From Larsenimonas suaedae (GTDB taxonomy: Bacteria; Pseudomonadota; Gammaproteobacteria; Pseudomonadales; Halomonadaceae), in the NCBI RefSeq assembly GCF_023712105.1, contig NZ_JAMLJI010000001.1, forward strand, positions 186,001 to 250,000: 64,000 bases of DNA, written 5' to 3'. This document shows positions 48,280 to 57,253 of the stretch, one piece after another (position 1 is the stretch's first letter; each line of letters begins with the position of its first letter). The notes beneath the pieces were generated by a model, which was not told the DNA's origin, ran no database searches, and saw only the letters and a program-made list of their open reading frames with translations. Both the position numbers and the translations under genes were made by a program.

Positions 48280-49263
48280 ATGAATCGACTCGAACGCGCA
48301 TGGTACAACGGCGCCCGCTGGCCCAAGCTCCTGTGGCCTCTGGAACTGGTGTACAAGGCAGGTGTTGCTCGCCGCAATCGGCAGTTTGCCCGGGGGCAGA
48401 AGGCGACCTGGGAGGCGTCGGTGCCCGTGATCGTGGTGGGTAACATCACCGTGGGCGGCACTGGAAAATCGCCGCTTGTGGCCTGGCTTGTGCGCTGGCT
48501 GCAGGAGCAGGGCTGGCGGCCGGGCATTATCTCTCGAGGCTACGGCGGTCACGCGCCGCGCTACCCGCTTTACGTCGATGAGACCACCTCGCCGGATCTG
48601 GCCGGGGACGAGCCGGTGATGCTTGCGCAGCAGACCGGGCTGCCGGTCGCTGTCGACCCCGACCGCCCGCGGGCGGCGCGAAAGCTCATTGCGGCCGGCT
48701 GCGATATTTTGGTGTCTGACGATGGGTTACAGCATCACTATCTGGGCCGGGACATCGAGCTGGTGGTGGTCGATGGTCAGAAGGGCTTCGGTAACCGGCA
48801 CTGTCTGCCGGTCGGGCCGCTTCGAGAGCCGCTTGACCGACTCACCTCCGTCGATGCGGTCATCACCAACGGCGATCTGTCGTGCCCGACCGACGCCAGT
48901 ACCTTCGGTATGACGCTGACCCCGAATGCGTGGCGGCACTTGAGCGATGGCGTGTGCTACCCGATCGAGGCTCGACCCTTTACCGGCCCGGTGCATGCCA
49001 CCGCCGGCATCGGCAACCCGCAGCGATTTTTCAATACGCTGGACGCCCTTGGCGTCGAGTTTGAGCGCCACCCCCACGGTGATCATCATCGCTTCACGCC
49101 TCAGGATTTGAAGTTTGCCGATAATCGACCGGTGGTCATGACGGCCAAGGACGCGGTCAAGTGCCGAGGCTTTGCCAACGAGCGCTGCTGGTCACTTGAT
49201 GTCGAGGCCCGCCCAGAACCTGCACTGATCGACTATCTTCGAACACGTCTTTCGGTACTTTGA
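48280..49263 (+). CDS. lpxK: Tetraacyldisaccharide 4'-kinase
   Basis: A 327-residue inner-membrane-associated kinase that adds the 4'-phosphate of lipid A. The P-loop is VGNITVGGTGKSPLVAWL (residues 50-67). SRGYGGHAPRYP, SDDGLQHHYLGRDIE and MTAKDAVKCRGF are family motifs. AGGG lies 9 bases before the ATG. It is followed 15 bases later by the small Trm112-type gene. Confidence 0.96.
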   Translation: MNRLERAWYNGARWPKLLWPLELVYKAGVARRNRQFARGQKATWEASVPVIVVGNITVGGTGKSPLVAWLVRWLQEQGWRPGIISRGYGGHAPRYPLYVDETTSPDLAGDEPVMLAQQTGLPVAVDPDRPRAARKLIAAGCDILVSDDGLQHHYLGRDIELVVVDGQKGFGNRHCLPVGPLREPLDRLTSVDAVITNGDLSCPTDASTFGMTLTPNAWRHLSDGVCYPIEARPFTGPVHATAGIGNPQRFFNTLDALGVEFERHPHGDHHRFTPQDLKFADNRPVVMTAKDAVKCRGFANERCWSLDVEARPEPALIDYLRTRLSVL

Positions 49264-49278
49264 GTCAAGGAGAATTCC

Positions 49279-49470
49279 ATGGATAAAGAATTGCTGGCCA
49301 TGCTGGTCTGTCCCCAGAGCCAAGAGGCGCTCGAGTTCGACAAGACGGCCAATGAGCTTGTGTGCCGTCAAAGCGGTCTGGCGTATCCGGTTCGTGACGG
49401 CATCCCCGTGATGATTGTCGAAGAAGCGCGCGTGCTCGACGCCGACGAGGTCATGGCGAAGCGCTCATGA
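49279..49470 (+). CDS. ycaR: Trm112/YcaR family small protein
   Basis: A 63-residue protein, MDKELLAMLVCPQSQ, with LVCRQSGLAYPVRDGIPVMIVEEAR, the Trm112-like (UPF0434) pattern. Two cysteines remain, fewer than the four of full zinc-binding members. The molecular role of the bacterial form is unclear. AAGGAG precedes the start. Its TGA overlaps the kdsB ATG (ATGA). It sits between lpxK and kdsB, as in E. coli. Confidence 0.9.
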   Translation: MDKELLAMLVCPQSQEALEFDKTANELVCRQSGLAYPVRDGIPVMIVEEARVLDADEVMAKRS

Positions 49471-50231
49471 GTGCATTTGTTGTCGTCATTCCGGCTCGGT
49501 TCGGCTCCACGCGCTTGCCGGGCAAGCCGCTTGAAGACATCGGCGGTGAACCGATGGTCGTGCGGGTCTGGCGCCAGGCGTGCGCCTCCGAGGCCGCCCG
49601 GGTCGTGATTGCAACCGATGATGTGCGTATTCAACGCGCCGCACAGGCCTCCGGTGCCGAGGTGGTCATGACCGATCAAGCGCATCCGAACGGCACCTCG
49701 CGTCTTGCAGAAGTGGCCGAGCAGCTCGGACTCGATGACACCGCCTGTGTGGTGAACGTGCAAGGCGATGAGCCCATGATTCCGCCTGAGCTTATTGATC
49801 AGGTGGCAAGGGCCCTGCAAACGTCCGAGGCATCGATTTCAACGCTTGCCGAGCCGATCACGTCAACTGATACCCTGCTGTCTCCAAGTGTTGTGAAGGT
49901 GGTCTGCGACCGGGCCGGTCGGGCGCTTTATTTTTCAAGAGCGCCTATCCCCTGGGACCGTGATCGATTTCCGCCGGCGACGGGCAACACGCTCGAGTCA
50001 GGCTGGCTCAGACACATCGGCCTTTACGCTTATCGGGTCGGGTTCTTGCGTCAGTACGTGACTTGGTCCGAGGCGCCGATCGAGGGGCTTGAATCGCTTG
50101 AGCAGCTCAGGGCGCTTTATGAGGGTCACGTCATCCAGGTGAGCGTGTGCGATCAGGAGTATCCAGCGGGCGTGGACACCGAGGCTGATCTCGTGCGTGT
50201 GCGCCAATGCTTCAACGAGCCGGGAGTGTGA
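49467..50231 (+). CDS. kdsB: CMP-KDO synthetase
   Basis: A 254-residue cytidylyltransferase that activates KDO for lipopolysaccharide core. IPARFGSTRLPGKPLEDI at residues 8-25 is the nucleotide-binding motif, and VVNVQGDEPMIPP and YFSRAPIPWDRD follow. It overlaps the upstream gene by 4 bases and ends 1 base before the phosphatase gene. Confidence 0.96.
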   Translation: MSAFVVVIPARFGSTRLPGKPLEDIGGEPMVVRVWRQACASEAARVVIATDDVRIQRAAQASGAEVVMTDQAHPNGTSRLAEVAEQLGLDDTACVVNVQGDEPMIPPELIDQVARALQTSEASISTLAEPITSTDTLLSPSVVKVVCDRAGRALYFSRAPIPWDRDRFPPATGNTLESGWLRHIGLYAYRVGFLRQYVTWSEAPIEGLESLEQLRALYEGHVIQVSVCDQEYPAGVDTEADLVRVRQCFNEPGV

Positions 50232-50232
50232 C

Positions 50233-50724
50233 ATGAGTCAGACCGTTCGAGTGTTGTTCGTGTGTTTGGGAAACATCTGCCGTTCGCCTACGGCAGAAGG
50301 CATTTTCCGGGATAAGGTCGCTGCTCGGGGGCTCGATGAGCGCTTTGAGATCGATTCCTGCGGTACCGGCGACTGGCATGCGGGTTCACCGCCGGATGCA
50401 AGGGCTCGCCAGGAAGCGACGCGCCGAGGCATCAATATCGATCACCTTCGCGCCCGCGAGCTCCGTTCGAGCGATTTCGAGGACTTCGACTGGATCCTCG
50501 TCATGGACAACGACAATCTGGCCAATGTGGCACGCCGTTGTCCGGCGGATTCCACCGCGCGCTATGCAAAGCTTCTTTCCTGGACCACGCCGGCGCCTGG
50601 CGATGACGTTCCTGACCCGTACCGTGGTAACGGTGACGATTTTTCTCACGTTTATGACCTCATCGAGCGCGCCTGTGATGCGTTTATCGACGAGCGGGTC
50701 GCCGAGCATCAATGGTCCAGCTGA
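50233..50724 (+). CDS. Low-molecular-weight protein tyrosine phosphatase
   Basis: A 163-residue phosphatase. The P-loop is CLGNICRSP (residues 12-20) and the general acid Asp is in DPYRG. In many bacteria this enzyme controls exopolysaccharide kinases, but here it lies in an LPS/peptidoglycan operon, as in Pseudomonas. Start at 50233 follows GGGAG. It overlaps murB by 13 bases. Confidence 0.93.
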   Translation: MSQTVRVLFVCLGNICRSPTAEGIFRDKVAARGLDERFEIDSCGTGDWHAGSPPDARARQEATRRGINIDHLRARELRSSDFEDFDWILVMDNDNLANVARRCPADSTARYAKLLSWTTPAPGDDVPDPYRGNGDDFSHVYDLIERACDAFIDERVAEHQWSS

Positions 50725-51737
50725 CACATCGGGCCGACCTTGGTGGCGCCAATACGTTTCACTTGCCCTGCACGGCGCGCTTTAGCGCCGAAGTGGGTTC
50801 GGTCGAGGGGCTTCGTGCGGTGCTTGCGTTTTCCTCGGCCGAGGGTGTGCCGCTCAAGGTGCTTGGCGGTGGCAGTAATGTCATCCTGCCGAACATGCTG
50901 TCATCGCTTGTGCTTCGCTATATCGGAAACCGGGCCTGGTGGGGCGAGTGGGTGTCTGATACCGAGCGGCTCCATCACGTGGAGGCGGGCGCGGATTGGC
51001 ACGGGCTTGTCATGGCGCTTGCATCCAGTGGGTGGTGGGGGGTCGAAAATCTCGCGCTGATACCGGGAACGGTCGGTGCTGCACCGATTCAAAACATTGG
51101 CGCCTACGGGGTCGAGCTTGCCGATGTGGTCGAGGAGGTGCACGTTGTCGAGCGGGCGAGCGGTCAGTACCGACGTCTAGCGCAGTCGGAATGCATGTTC
51201 GGTTACCGCGACAGCATCTTCAAACAGGCGCTGTCCGAGCAGGTCGTGATCGTGCGTGTCGTACTGCGGCTGTCCTCCAGGCCAACGCCCAAATTGGCCT
51301 ATCAGGGGCTCGACGCCCTTGCCGGTCTTGAGGTGTTAACGCCCTTGATGGTTGCCGAGCGCGTGTGCGCGTTGCGCCGGGCCAAATTGCCGGACCCGGC
51401 TGAGATCGGTAATGCCGGCAGCTACTTCAAGAATCCGGTTGTGCCTCTGGCGCTTGCCGAGCATCTTCGAGCGAGTCATCAAACGCTGCCGACGTACCCC
51501 GTGGCTGAGCCCGGGTTCATCAAGCTGGCGGCGGGCTGGCTGATCGATCAATGTGGGTTCAAGGGCGCGCGCGACCCCTCGGGCGTTGGCGTGCATGAGC
51601 ATCAGGCGTTGGTGGTCGTTAACGAGGGTCATGGCCGGGCCGAGGATATTCTCGCGCTGGAAACCCGTATTCGTGAGGCGGTTCAGACCCGCTTCGGTGT
51701 GACTCTTGAGCGCGAACCCGGTTTCTGGGGGGAGTAG
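50712..51737 (+). CDS. murB: UDP-N-acetylenolpyruvoylglucosamine reductase
   Basis: A 341-residue flavoenzyme of early peptidoglycan synthesis. It has the FAD motif VLGGGSNVILPN and IPGTVGAAPIQNIGAYGVELADVV, the conserved type I MurB segments, and IGNAGSYFKNPVV near the active-site Ser. It starts inside the phosphatase gene and is the last gene of the envelope run beginning at comEC or msbA. Confidence 0.95.
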   Translation: MVQLTHRADLGGANTFHLPCTARFSAEVGSVEGLRAVLAFSSAEGVPLKVLGGGSNVILPNMLSSLVLRYIGNRAWWGEWVSDTERLHHVEAGADWHGLVMALASSGWWGVENLALIPGTVGAAPIQNIGAYGVELADVVEEVHVVERASGQYRRLAQSECMFGYRDSIFKQALSEQVVIVRVVLRLSSRPTPKLAYQGLDALAGLEVLTPLMVAERVCALRRAKLPDPAEIGNAGSYFKNPVVPLALAEHLRASHQTLPTYPVAEPGFIKLAAGWLIDQCGFKGARDPSGVGVHEHQALVVVNEGHGRAEDILALETRIREAVQTRFGVTLEREPGFWGE

Positions 51738-51762
51738 CGCGAGACGGTGCGACACGGTATTG

Positions 51763-51802
51763 GATACAAGAACGCCCGGCCATGGCCGGGCGTTCTTGTA
51801 TC
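51763..51802. terminator. Long perfect palindrome between murB and rne
   Basis: Bases 51763-51781 and 51784-51802 are 19-base perfect reverse complements with a 2-base centre. It lacks a clear T tract, so a terminator by structure alone, or a 3'-end-protecting stem, are both possible. It lies between the convergent murB and rne. Confidence 0.6.
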
Positions 51803-51803
51803 T

Positions 51804-51827
51804 AACCGGGGCAACCTTGCCCCGGTT
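51804..51827. repeat. Second palindrome next to the rne stop
   Basis: AACCGGGGCAA and TTGCCCCGGTT are perfect 11-base arms around CC, one base away from the preceding palindrome and 9 bases past the rne stop. It may be a terminator stem for rne. Confidence 0.5.
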
Positions 51828-51836
51828 GGTGTGGCA

Positions 51837-54800
51837 TCAAGTGCTGGACTTTTGGTCCGAACCTGCCTGCGCAGTCTGCTTTTGTGCTTCCAGACGACGC
51901 TTTTTAACCTCGCGCGGATCATTGTAGGCCCGCTGAGGCTTGCCAGACGACTGTGTTGCTGCAGCGCTTTGGGCGTCAGATGCTGGCGCTTCTGTAGTTT
52001 TAGTCGGCGATTGGTCGGCAACGGGCTTGCTGGATGAGGCCGGCTGGGTCGACACTGGTTCAGCCTTTTCAGCCTTTTCAGCCTTTTCAGCCTTTTCAGC
52101 CTTTTCAGCCTTTTCAGCCTTTTCAGCCTTTTCAGCCTTTTCAGCCTTTTCAGCCTTTTCAGCCTTTTCAGCCTTTTCAGCCTGAGGGGCCGAGGTGCTG
52201 TCGGTCAGCGTCGGTTTGGTCTTCGGCGTAGCCTCGGTTGCAGACTTGGTCGAACGCGCGTCTGAGTCATTACCGTTTGATGAGGTGTGTGACGCGGGAG
52301 TCTTGTGATACAGGCTCGGAGCACGAGACGGGGCCGTTGAAGCCTTGTCCTGTGCGGCGTCTTTTGACGAATCCTTGGCGGCTGATGCTTTGGGCTGAGA
52401 CGTACTCGTCTCCGCGCTGGATGTCGCCTTGGGCGAGGCGTTGGATTTGCCATCGCGCTTGGCCTGCTGAGCATTATCCGCCTTGCCCTGATCTACGTTC
52501 TTTGACGTGTCCGTCGCCGTAGCTGCCACGCTTTCCTCGGAAGAGGTCGCTGTCTGGGTCGCATCAGCAGGTGCGGTGCCGCCCGCATTCTGGGCTTCTA
52601 CCGCCTTGGGGTCCAGCGCATGAGTGCGCGACCGCTTACGTGGGTTATTGCGCGTGCGCTTGGGTTTGGCAGGCTGCTCGTCCTTGGCGCTGTGCTCAGG
52701 CTTTGAGGCGGTGTCAGCGGCGCTCTCGCTCGGCTTGACGCTTGCCTTGTCATCCTTGCCGGAAGACGGCTGCTCGGATTTATCGGCCGCCGTATCGAAC
52801 TTGCCGGATTTATCCTCGGATTTGCTGGCTTTTTGCGGCGCTGGCTTGGCGGACTTTTTCTCGTTCTGCTTGCCGTTGCTCGCGGTATCGCCCTCCTTGT
52901 GGGAGGCACTGCTTTGCTTGTCCGATTCGTCAACACGTGAGGGCGCTCGCTTGGATTTCGACTCGCCGGCGGTGTTTTTCTCGCCACGCCCGGTGTCTTT
53001 GGGCTCGGTTCTGCCCTTGCTGGAGCGGTTGCCGCTGTCTCGACGGTCGCTGCTGTCTCGACGGTCGCTGCCTGAGGCGCCACTCGATGCAGTGCTTGAT
53101 GACGTTCGCGTATTCGACGACGTGTCCGGTCTTTCCTTGCTGGCCTGTTCCTGGCCGCGACTGCGCTCGGTGCCTTGTGTGCTCGAGCGTTCCGGCTTGG
53201 CCGAGGCTTCACTGCTGGAGGGGCGACGAGGCTCCGTTGTTGCGGTGTCATTGCCCAGTAGGCGACTTACGCCACGGAAGAGGCGTCCCATAAACCCGCC
53301 GCTTTCCGGCTGTGGCGCTGGTGCGGCCTCATCCTGTTGCTTGAGCGAGTCAGGCGCAGGGGCATGAGCCACGGTTTTAACGGCCGCTTCCGGGCGAGAA
53401 ACCGGCTTGTCGGTGGCCAGTGACTCATCGTGCTGCTGATATTCAAATTCAGCGGAAAGCTCATAGCTTGATTTGCCCAGATCGTTTTCATCGACCTGAT
53501 CGTCTCTGAATCGCTGAACCTCGAAATGCGGCGTATCCATGTCCGGCTGAGGCAGCAGCATGACACGAACGTTCTGGCGGCTTTCGACGGCGGCAAGCAC
53601 GCTTCGCTTTTCGTTGAGCAAATAGGTTGCAACCGGCACCGGCAGGAGGGCACGAATCTGTGAGCTGCGCTCTTTCATGGCCTCTTCTTCGATCAGGCGC
53701 ATGACGGAAAGCGACAGGGAACGCACGTCGCGAATGGTGCCCTGGCCGTCACAGCGCGGGCAGACCACACCACTGGTTTCACCCAGTGACGGGCGCAGGC
53801 GCTGGCGCGACATTTCCATCAGGCCAAAGCGTGAGATGCTGCCGGTCTGTACGCGGGCGCGGTCGAGCTTGACCGAGTCGCGCAGGCGGTTTTCCACGTC
53901 GCGGCGATTTCTGGCCGGAGACATGTCGATGAAGTCGATAACGATCAGACCGCCGATGTCGCGAAGACGCAGCTGACGGGCGATTTCCTCGGCCGCTTCC
54001 AGATTGGTCTGGAGGGCGGTTTCCTCGATGTCGCCACCCTTGGTCGCACGAGCGGAGTTGATGTCGATCGACACCAGAGCTTCCGTGTGGTCGATGACAA
54101 TGGAGCCGCCCGAGGGCAGTTTGACGTCGCGCTGATAGGCGGTTTCGATCTGGGATTCGATCTGAAAGCGTGAGAACAGCGGGACATCGTCGGTGTAGAG
54201 CTTGATCTTGTTTTCATACGTCGGCATGACCGAGCGCACGAACGCCATCGCTTCTTGATGAATGGCCGGACTGTCGATCAGTACCTCACCGATGTCCTGG
54301 CGAAGATAATCGCGCATGGCGCGAATGATGACGTTGGATTCACGATAGATCAGAAACGGTGCGGCGCGCTTGCTGGCCTCGGTCGTGATCGCTTCCCACG
54401 CCTGCACGAGGTATTGGAGGTCCCATTGAAGCTCTTCGGTCGAGCGGCCGATGCCGGCCGTGCGGACGATCACACCCATTTTCTCGGGCATGTCGAGCTG
54501 GCTCATCGCTTCCTTGAGTTCAGCACGTTCCTCACCCTCGATCCGGCGAGAGATGCCACCGGCGCGTGGGTTATTGGGCATGAGGACCAGAAAGCGTCCG
54601 GCAAGGCTTACAAAGGTGGTCAGTGCCGCGCCCTTGTTGCCGCGCTCTTCCTTGTCGACCTGAACGATGACTTCCTGACCTTCCTTGAGGACTTCCCGAA
54701 TATTGGGACGGCCATTGACGTCCTTGACGAAGTATTCGCGGGAGATTTCCTTCATGGGGAGGAAGCCGTGGCGCTCGGCGCCGAAATCGACAAAGGCCGC

Positions 54801-54962
54801 TTCAAGGCTTGGCTCGACGCGGGTGATCTTGCCGCGATAGATATTGGCTTTTTTCTGTTCTCGGGCGCCGGACTCGATGTCCAGATCGTAAAGGCGTTGC
54901 CCGTCCACCATGGCGACCCGCAGTTCTTCTGGCTGGGTGCCGTTGATTAGCATTCGTTTCAT
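51837..54962 (-). CDS. rne: Ribonuclease E
   Basis: A 1041-residue endonuclease and degradosome scaffold. The catalytic half (residues 1-530) begins [17 protein letters not shown] with the S1 domain ([20 protein letters not shown]), a DNase I-like active site ([20 protein letters not shown]) and the zinc link CPRC. An amphipathic membrane-targeting segment, [14 protein letters not shown], lies near 570. The disordered second half is Ser/Lys/Glu-rich, with an Arg-rich block ([12 protein letters not shown]), a run of 14 Lys/Gln-Ala-Glu triplets near residue 950, and an [10 protein letters not shown] ending that is a scaffold motif known in Pseudomonas. The start at 54962 matches E. coli Rne. 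Autoregulation through its leader is expected. Confidence 0.96.
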   Translation of the reverse strand: MKRMLINGTQPEELRVAMVDGQRLYDLDIESGAREQKKANIYRGKITRVEPSLEAAFVDFGAERHGFLPMKEISREYFVKDVNGRPNIREVLKEGQEVIVQVDKEERGNKGAALTTFVSLAGRFLVLMPNNPRAGGISRRIEGEERAELKEAMSQLDMPEKMGVIVRTAGIGRSTEELQWDLQYLVQAWEAITTEASKRAAPFLIYRESNVIIRAMRDYLRQDIGEVLIDSPAIHQEAMAFVRSVMPTYENKIKLYTDDVPLFSRFQIESQIETAYQRDVKLPSGGSIVIDHTEALVSIDINSARATKGGDIEETALQTNLEAAEEIARQLRLRDIGGLIVIDFIDMSPARNRRDVENRLRDSVKLDRARVQTGSISRFGLMEMSRQRLRPSLGETSGVVCPRCDGQGTIRDVRSLSLSVMRLIEEEAMKERSSQIRALLPVPVATYLLNEKRSVLAAVESRQNVRVMLLPQPDMDTPHFEVQRFRDDQVDENDLGKSSYELSAEFEYQQHDESLATDKPVSRPEAAVKTVAHAPAPDSLKQQDEAAPAPQPESGGFMGRLFRGVSRLLGNDTATTEPRRPSSSEASAKPERSSTQGTERSRGQEQASKERPDTSSNTRTSSSTASSGASGSDRRDSSDRRDSGNRSSKGRTEPKDTGRGEKNTAGESKSKRAPSRVDESDKQSSASHKEGDTASNGKQNEKKSAKPAPQKASKSEDKSGKFDTAADKSEQPSSGKDDKASVKPSESAADTASKPEHSAKDEQPAKPKRTRNNPRKRSRTHALDPKAVEAQNAGGTAPADATQTATSSEESVAATATDTSKNVDQGKADNAQQAKRDGKSNASPKATSSAETSTSQPKASAAKDSSKDAAQDKASTAPSRAPSLYHKTPASHTSSNGNDSDARSTKSATEATPKTKPTLTDSTSAPQAEKAEKAEKAEKAEKAEKAEKAEKAEKAEKAEKAEKAEKAEPVSTQPASSSKPVADQSPTKTTEAPASDAQSAAATQSSGKPQRAYNDPREVKKRRLEAQKQTAQAGSDQKSST
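52059..52184 (-). repeat. Tandem repeat, 14 x 9 bp, inside rne
   Basis: The 9-base unit TTCAGCCTT occurs 14 times head to tail, exact except the last base of the final unit. On the coding strand it gives AAGGCTGAA, or Lys-Ala-Glu; the first codon is Gln instead of Lys. The unit is a multiple of three, so changes in copy number keep the reading frame. Confidence 0.95.
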
Positions 54963-55594
54963 GTTGTCTCGCACAAATAAAGCGCGTCGTAAGACAGCCA
55001 TGAACCAGTGTCCAGCCCCGTTATCAGGACGGGGGCCAAGGCAACAAACTATGTCGGGTGTCGTCCACCCTCAAGACCATTGTCATTGTAGTGCCCGCAT
55101 AAGAGGGCGGGGCTCGGCATTGGCTCAAAGCATCGGTGATGCCGAACCGGCAAGCGTTGTGCTGTGCTCAGTGCATGTCGAGAAGGCGCCTCATGCCTTT
55201 GGGAAATCCCCAGTGCATGAGTGATCATGTTGAGTACGCGGTGGTATCAGGACGTGTCGCGGTGATGTGTTTATCTACCGGCCCTTGTTTCTACCACCAG
55301 ACACCTGGCATTCGTCGGTTCGGCGACGCCGGTCTTTTCGACACGGAGGTCAGTTGCTTCCTGGTGTGAATGGTTCACATTCAGGCGTTTAAAATACGGT
55401 TATATACAGTCGATATTCGTTGCTTGAGCCTGCGTAAATATCGTGTTGCAGGCGCGTTGACAAGCGAAAAAACGGGCTCATCCAAGCGTTTAGCAATATA
55501 TCAGTTAACCTCCACCCCAGCAATTCGCGCTTGCGGATCGATTATCCGTTACCATGCGCGTTTGAGTTTCGGCCGAGGCAAGTGAGGATAAGCG
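54963..55594. other. rne leader and divergent rne/rluC intergenic region
   Basis: About 630 bases without a gene. Contents: a hairpin at 55190-55221 in the presumed rne leader, an inverted repeat TGTGAA-TGG-TTCACA at 55365-55379, an AT-rich block (55385-55505) with several TATATA- and TATT-like elements, and a TTGACA at 55457-55462 lacking a good -10. The rne promoter is likely in the AT-rich block, giving a leader of 400 or more bases, but I cannot place it. The rluC ribosome-binding site is GAGGA before 55595. Confidence 0.4.
55190..55221 (-). promoter_or_regulatory. Hairpin in the presumed rne 5' leader
   Basis: CTCATGC (55190-55196) pairs with GCATGAG (55215-55221), and inside it TGGG (55200-55203) pairs with CCCA (55209-55212). 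It lies 228-259 bases before the rne start. E. coli rne is autoregulated through leader hairpins; a similar role is inferred. Confidence 0.4.
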
Positions 55595-56542
55595 ATGTCG
55601 CAGGGGCATGACGTACAGTGGATCGAGATCGACGAAGGCCATGCCGGCCAACGGCTGGACAACTTTTTAATGACGCGCCTCAAGGGCGCGCCGCGCTCGC
55701 TGGTGTATCGCATCATTCGAAAGGGTGAGGTTCGCATCAATAAAAAGCGGGCGAAGGCAGACCGTCGACTTGAGCTCGGGGACGTCGTCCGTGTACCGCC
55801 GCTGAGGCTCAGGCCCGAGGAGGCGGTCAAGGATGTCAGTGACAATCTGAAAAACGTGCTGGCGTCCTCGGTGTTGGCCGAAACCGATCAATGGCTCGTG
55901 ATCAACAAGCCTTCAGGGCTTGCCGTGCATGGTGGCAGCGGCGTGAAAATCGGGCTTATTGAAGCGCTTCGACAGATTCGAACCGACTTAAGCTTTCTGG
56001 AACTGGTGCATCGGCTTGACCGGGATACGTCAGGCTGTCTGCTGCTGGCCAAATCGCGCGAGGCGCTGCTTTCATTGAACGAGGCCATGAAGCAAAAGCA
56101 GATGGATAAGCGCTATATGGCGCTGGTGGAGGGGCGGTGGCCCGCCCGTCGCGACTGGGTCAGCGCGCCACTGGACCGGTTCGATGCAGGTAACGGTGAG
56201 CGTCGCGTTCGTGTGGACAAGGAGGGCAAGCGTTCCCGCACGCGCATCGCCGTATTGGAAACATTTCCCGAGATGACGCTGATCGAGGCCGAGCCGGTGA
56301 CCGGGCGTACCCACCAGATTCGAGTGCATGCCCAGCATGTAGGCCACCCGCTTTTGGGCGACAGCAAGTACGGTTCGCGAAACGGGGAAACGCTTGCCCG
56401 AAGCGTCGGGCTTCAGCGACTGTTCTTGCATGCCCACACGCTTGGTTTTCCCGATCCGAAAACGGGGCGCACGATCACGATCACGGCCTCACTGGGTGCC
56501 GACCTTGCCAAGGTGTTGGAAAACGCACGCCATCGCGGTTGA
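55595..56542 (+). CDS. rluC: 23S rRNA pseudouridine synthase RluC
   Basis: A 315-residue RluA-family enzyme. The S4 domain (residues 15-75, GQRLDNFLMTRLKGAPRSLVYRIIRKGEVRINKKR) is followed by the catalytic domain with Asp in LVHRLDRDTSGCLLLAK. It modifies 23S rRNA uridines 955, 2504 and 2580 in E. coli. GAGGA precedes the ATG. Divergent from rne, as in E. coli and Pseudomonas. Confidence 0.95.
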   Translation: MSQGHDVQWIEIDEGHAGQRLDNFLMTRLKGAPRSLVYRIIRKGEVRINKKRAKADRRLELGDVVRVPPLRLRPEEAVKDVSDNLKNVLASSVLAETDQWLVINKPSGLAVHGGSGVKIGLIEALRQIRTDLSFLELVHRLDRDTSGCLLLAKSREALLSLNEAMKQKQMDKRYMALVEGRWPARRDWVSAPLDRFDAGNGERRVRVDKEGKRSRTRIAVLETFPEMTLIEAEPVTGRTHQIRVHAQHVGHPLLGDSKYGSRNGETLARSVGLQRLFLHAHTLGFPDPKTGRTITITASLGADLAKVLENARHRG

Positions 56543-56565
56543 TGCTTGATTCGATTGGAGTCCAC

Positions 56566-57225
56566 ATGACGTATGACCTGATCATTTTCGACTGGGATGG
56601 CACGCTGATGGATTCAGCGGCCCGGATCGTCGCCAGCATGCAGCATGCCGGTCAGGACGCTTCCGTGCCCGTGCCCAGTGGCGAGGCGGTACGCCGCATT
56701 ATCGGGCTTGGGCTGCCTGAGGCGATTCAGACCCTCTGGCCGGAGCAGGACAGCACTACCCGGGAGCGGATTCAAGCCCGTTATTCCCATCACTTTGTGC
56801 ACGCCGAGACTCATGAGGCGCCCCTGTCGTTCTTTGAGGGGGTCCCCGAGGGCATTGCACGCCTTCGTGCTCACGGGGCGCTCAAGCTCGCGGTCGCGAC
56901 CGGGAAGAGCCGCAAGGGACTTGATCGCGTTTTCAGGGATCATCAGTGTGGCGATTGGTTTGAGGCCAGTCGAACTGCCGATATGACGGCCTCAAAGCCC
57001 GACCCCAGAATGCTCGAAGAGCTATTGAGTGAGCTTGGGTGTTCGCCAGACAGAGCGCTCATGGTGGGCGATACCACCTTCGATCTCGAGATGGCCGAGC
57101 GCCTGGGCATGGACCGAGTGGCGATGACGTACGGGGTGCATGATCGTGACGAGCTTCTAAGGCACACCCCGGTCTTTGAAACGTGTGACTTCCTGGCGCT
57201 GGTGCGCTGGGTACTCGAATCGTGA
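56566..57225 (+). CDS. HAD-family phosphatase (Gph-like)
   Basis: A 219-residue haloacid dehalogenase-type hydrolase. Motif I is IFDWDGTLMDS, motif II is VATGKSR, and motif IV is MVGDTTFDLEMA. Sub-family IA, like phosphoglycolate phosphatases; the substrate is unknown. GGAG precedes the ATG at 56566, which is chosen over an ATG at 56539 overlapping the rluC end. Confidence 0.9.
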   Translation: MTYDLIIFDWDGTLMDSAARIVASMQHAGQDASVPVPSGEAVRRIIGLGLPEAIQTLWPEQDSTTRERIQARYSHHFVHAETHEAPLSFFEGVPEGIARLRAHGALKLAVATGKSRKGLDRVFRDHQCGDWFEASRTADMTASKPDPRMLEELLSELGCSPDRALMVGDTTFDLEMAERLGMDRVAMTYGVHDRDELLRHTPVFETCDFLALVRWVLES

Positions 57226-57253
57226 TTCCCGTGATCGATAAGGAGTGGCCTTT

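Noticed and set aside
52059-52184. CRISPR-like array
   Set aside because: The 9-base units are directly adjacent with no spacers and encode protein in the rne frame.
52000-52185. Plus-strand open frame with repeated Phe-Ser-Ala
   Set aside because: It is only the complement of the rne tandem repeat; it has no ribosome-binding site and no recognisable protein features.
55457-55462. TTGACA in the rluC upstream region
   Set aside because: No -10 box at 15-19 bases downstream; not called as a promoter.
55136-55585. Small open frames in the rne/rluC gap
   Set aside because: No ribosome-binding sites, no coding-like composition, and they overlap the leader hairpin and AT-rich block.
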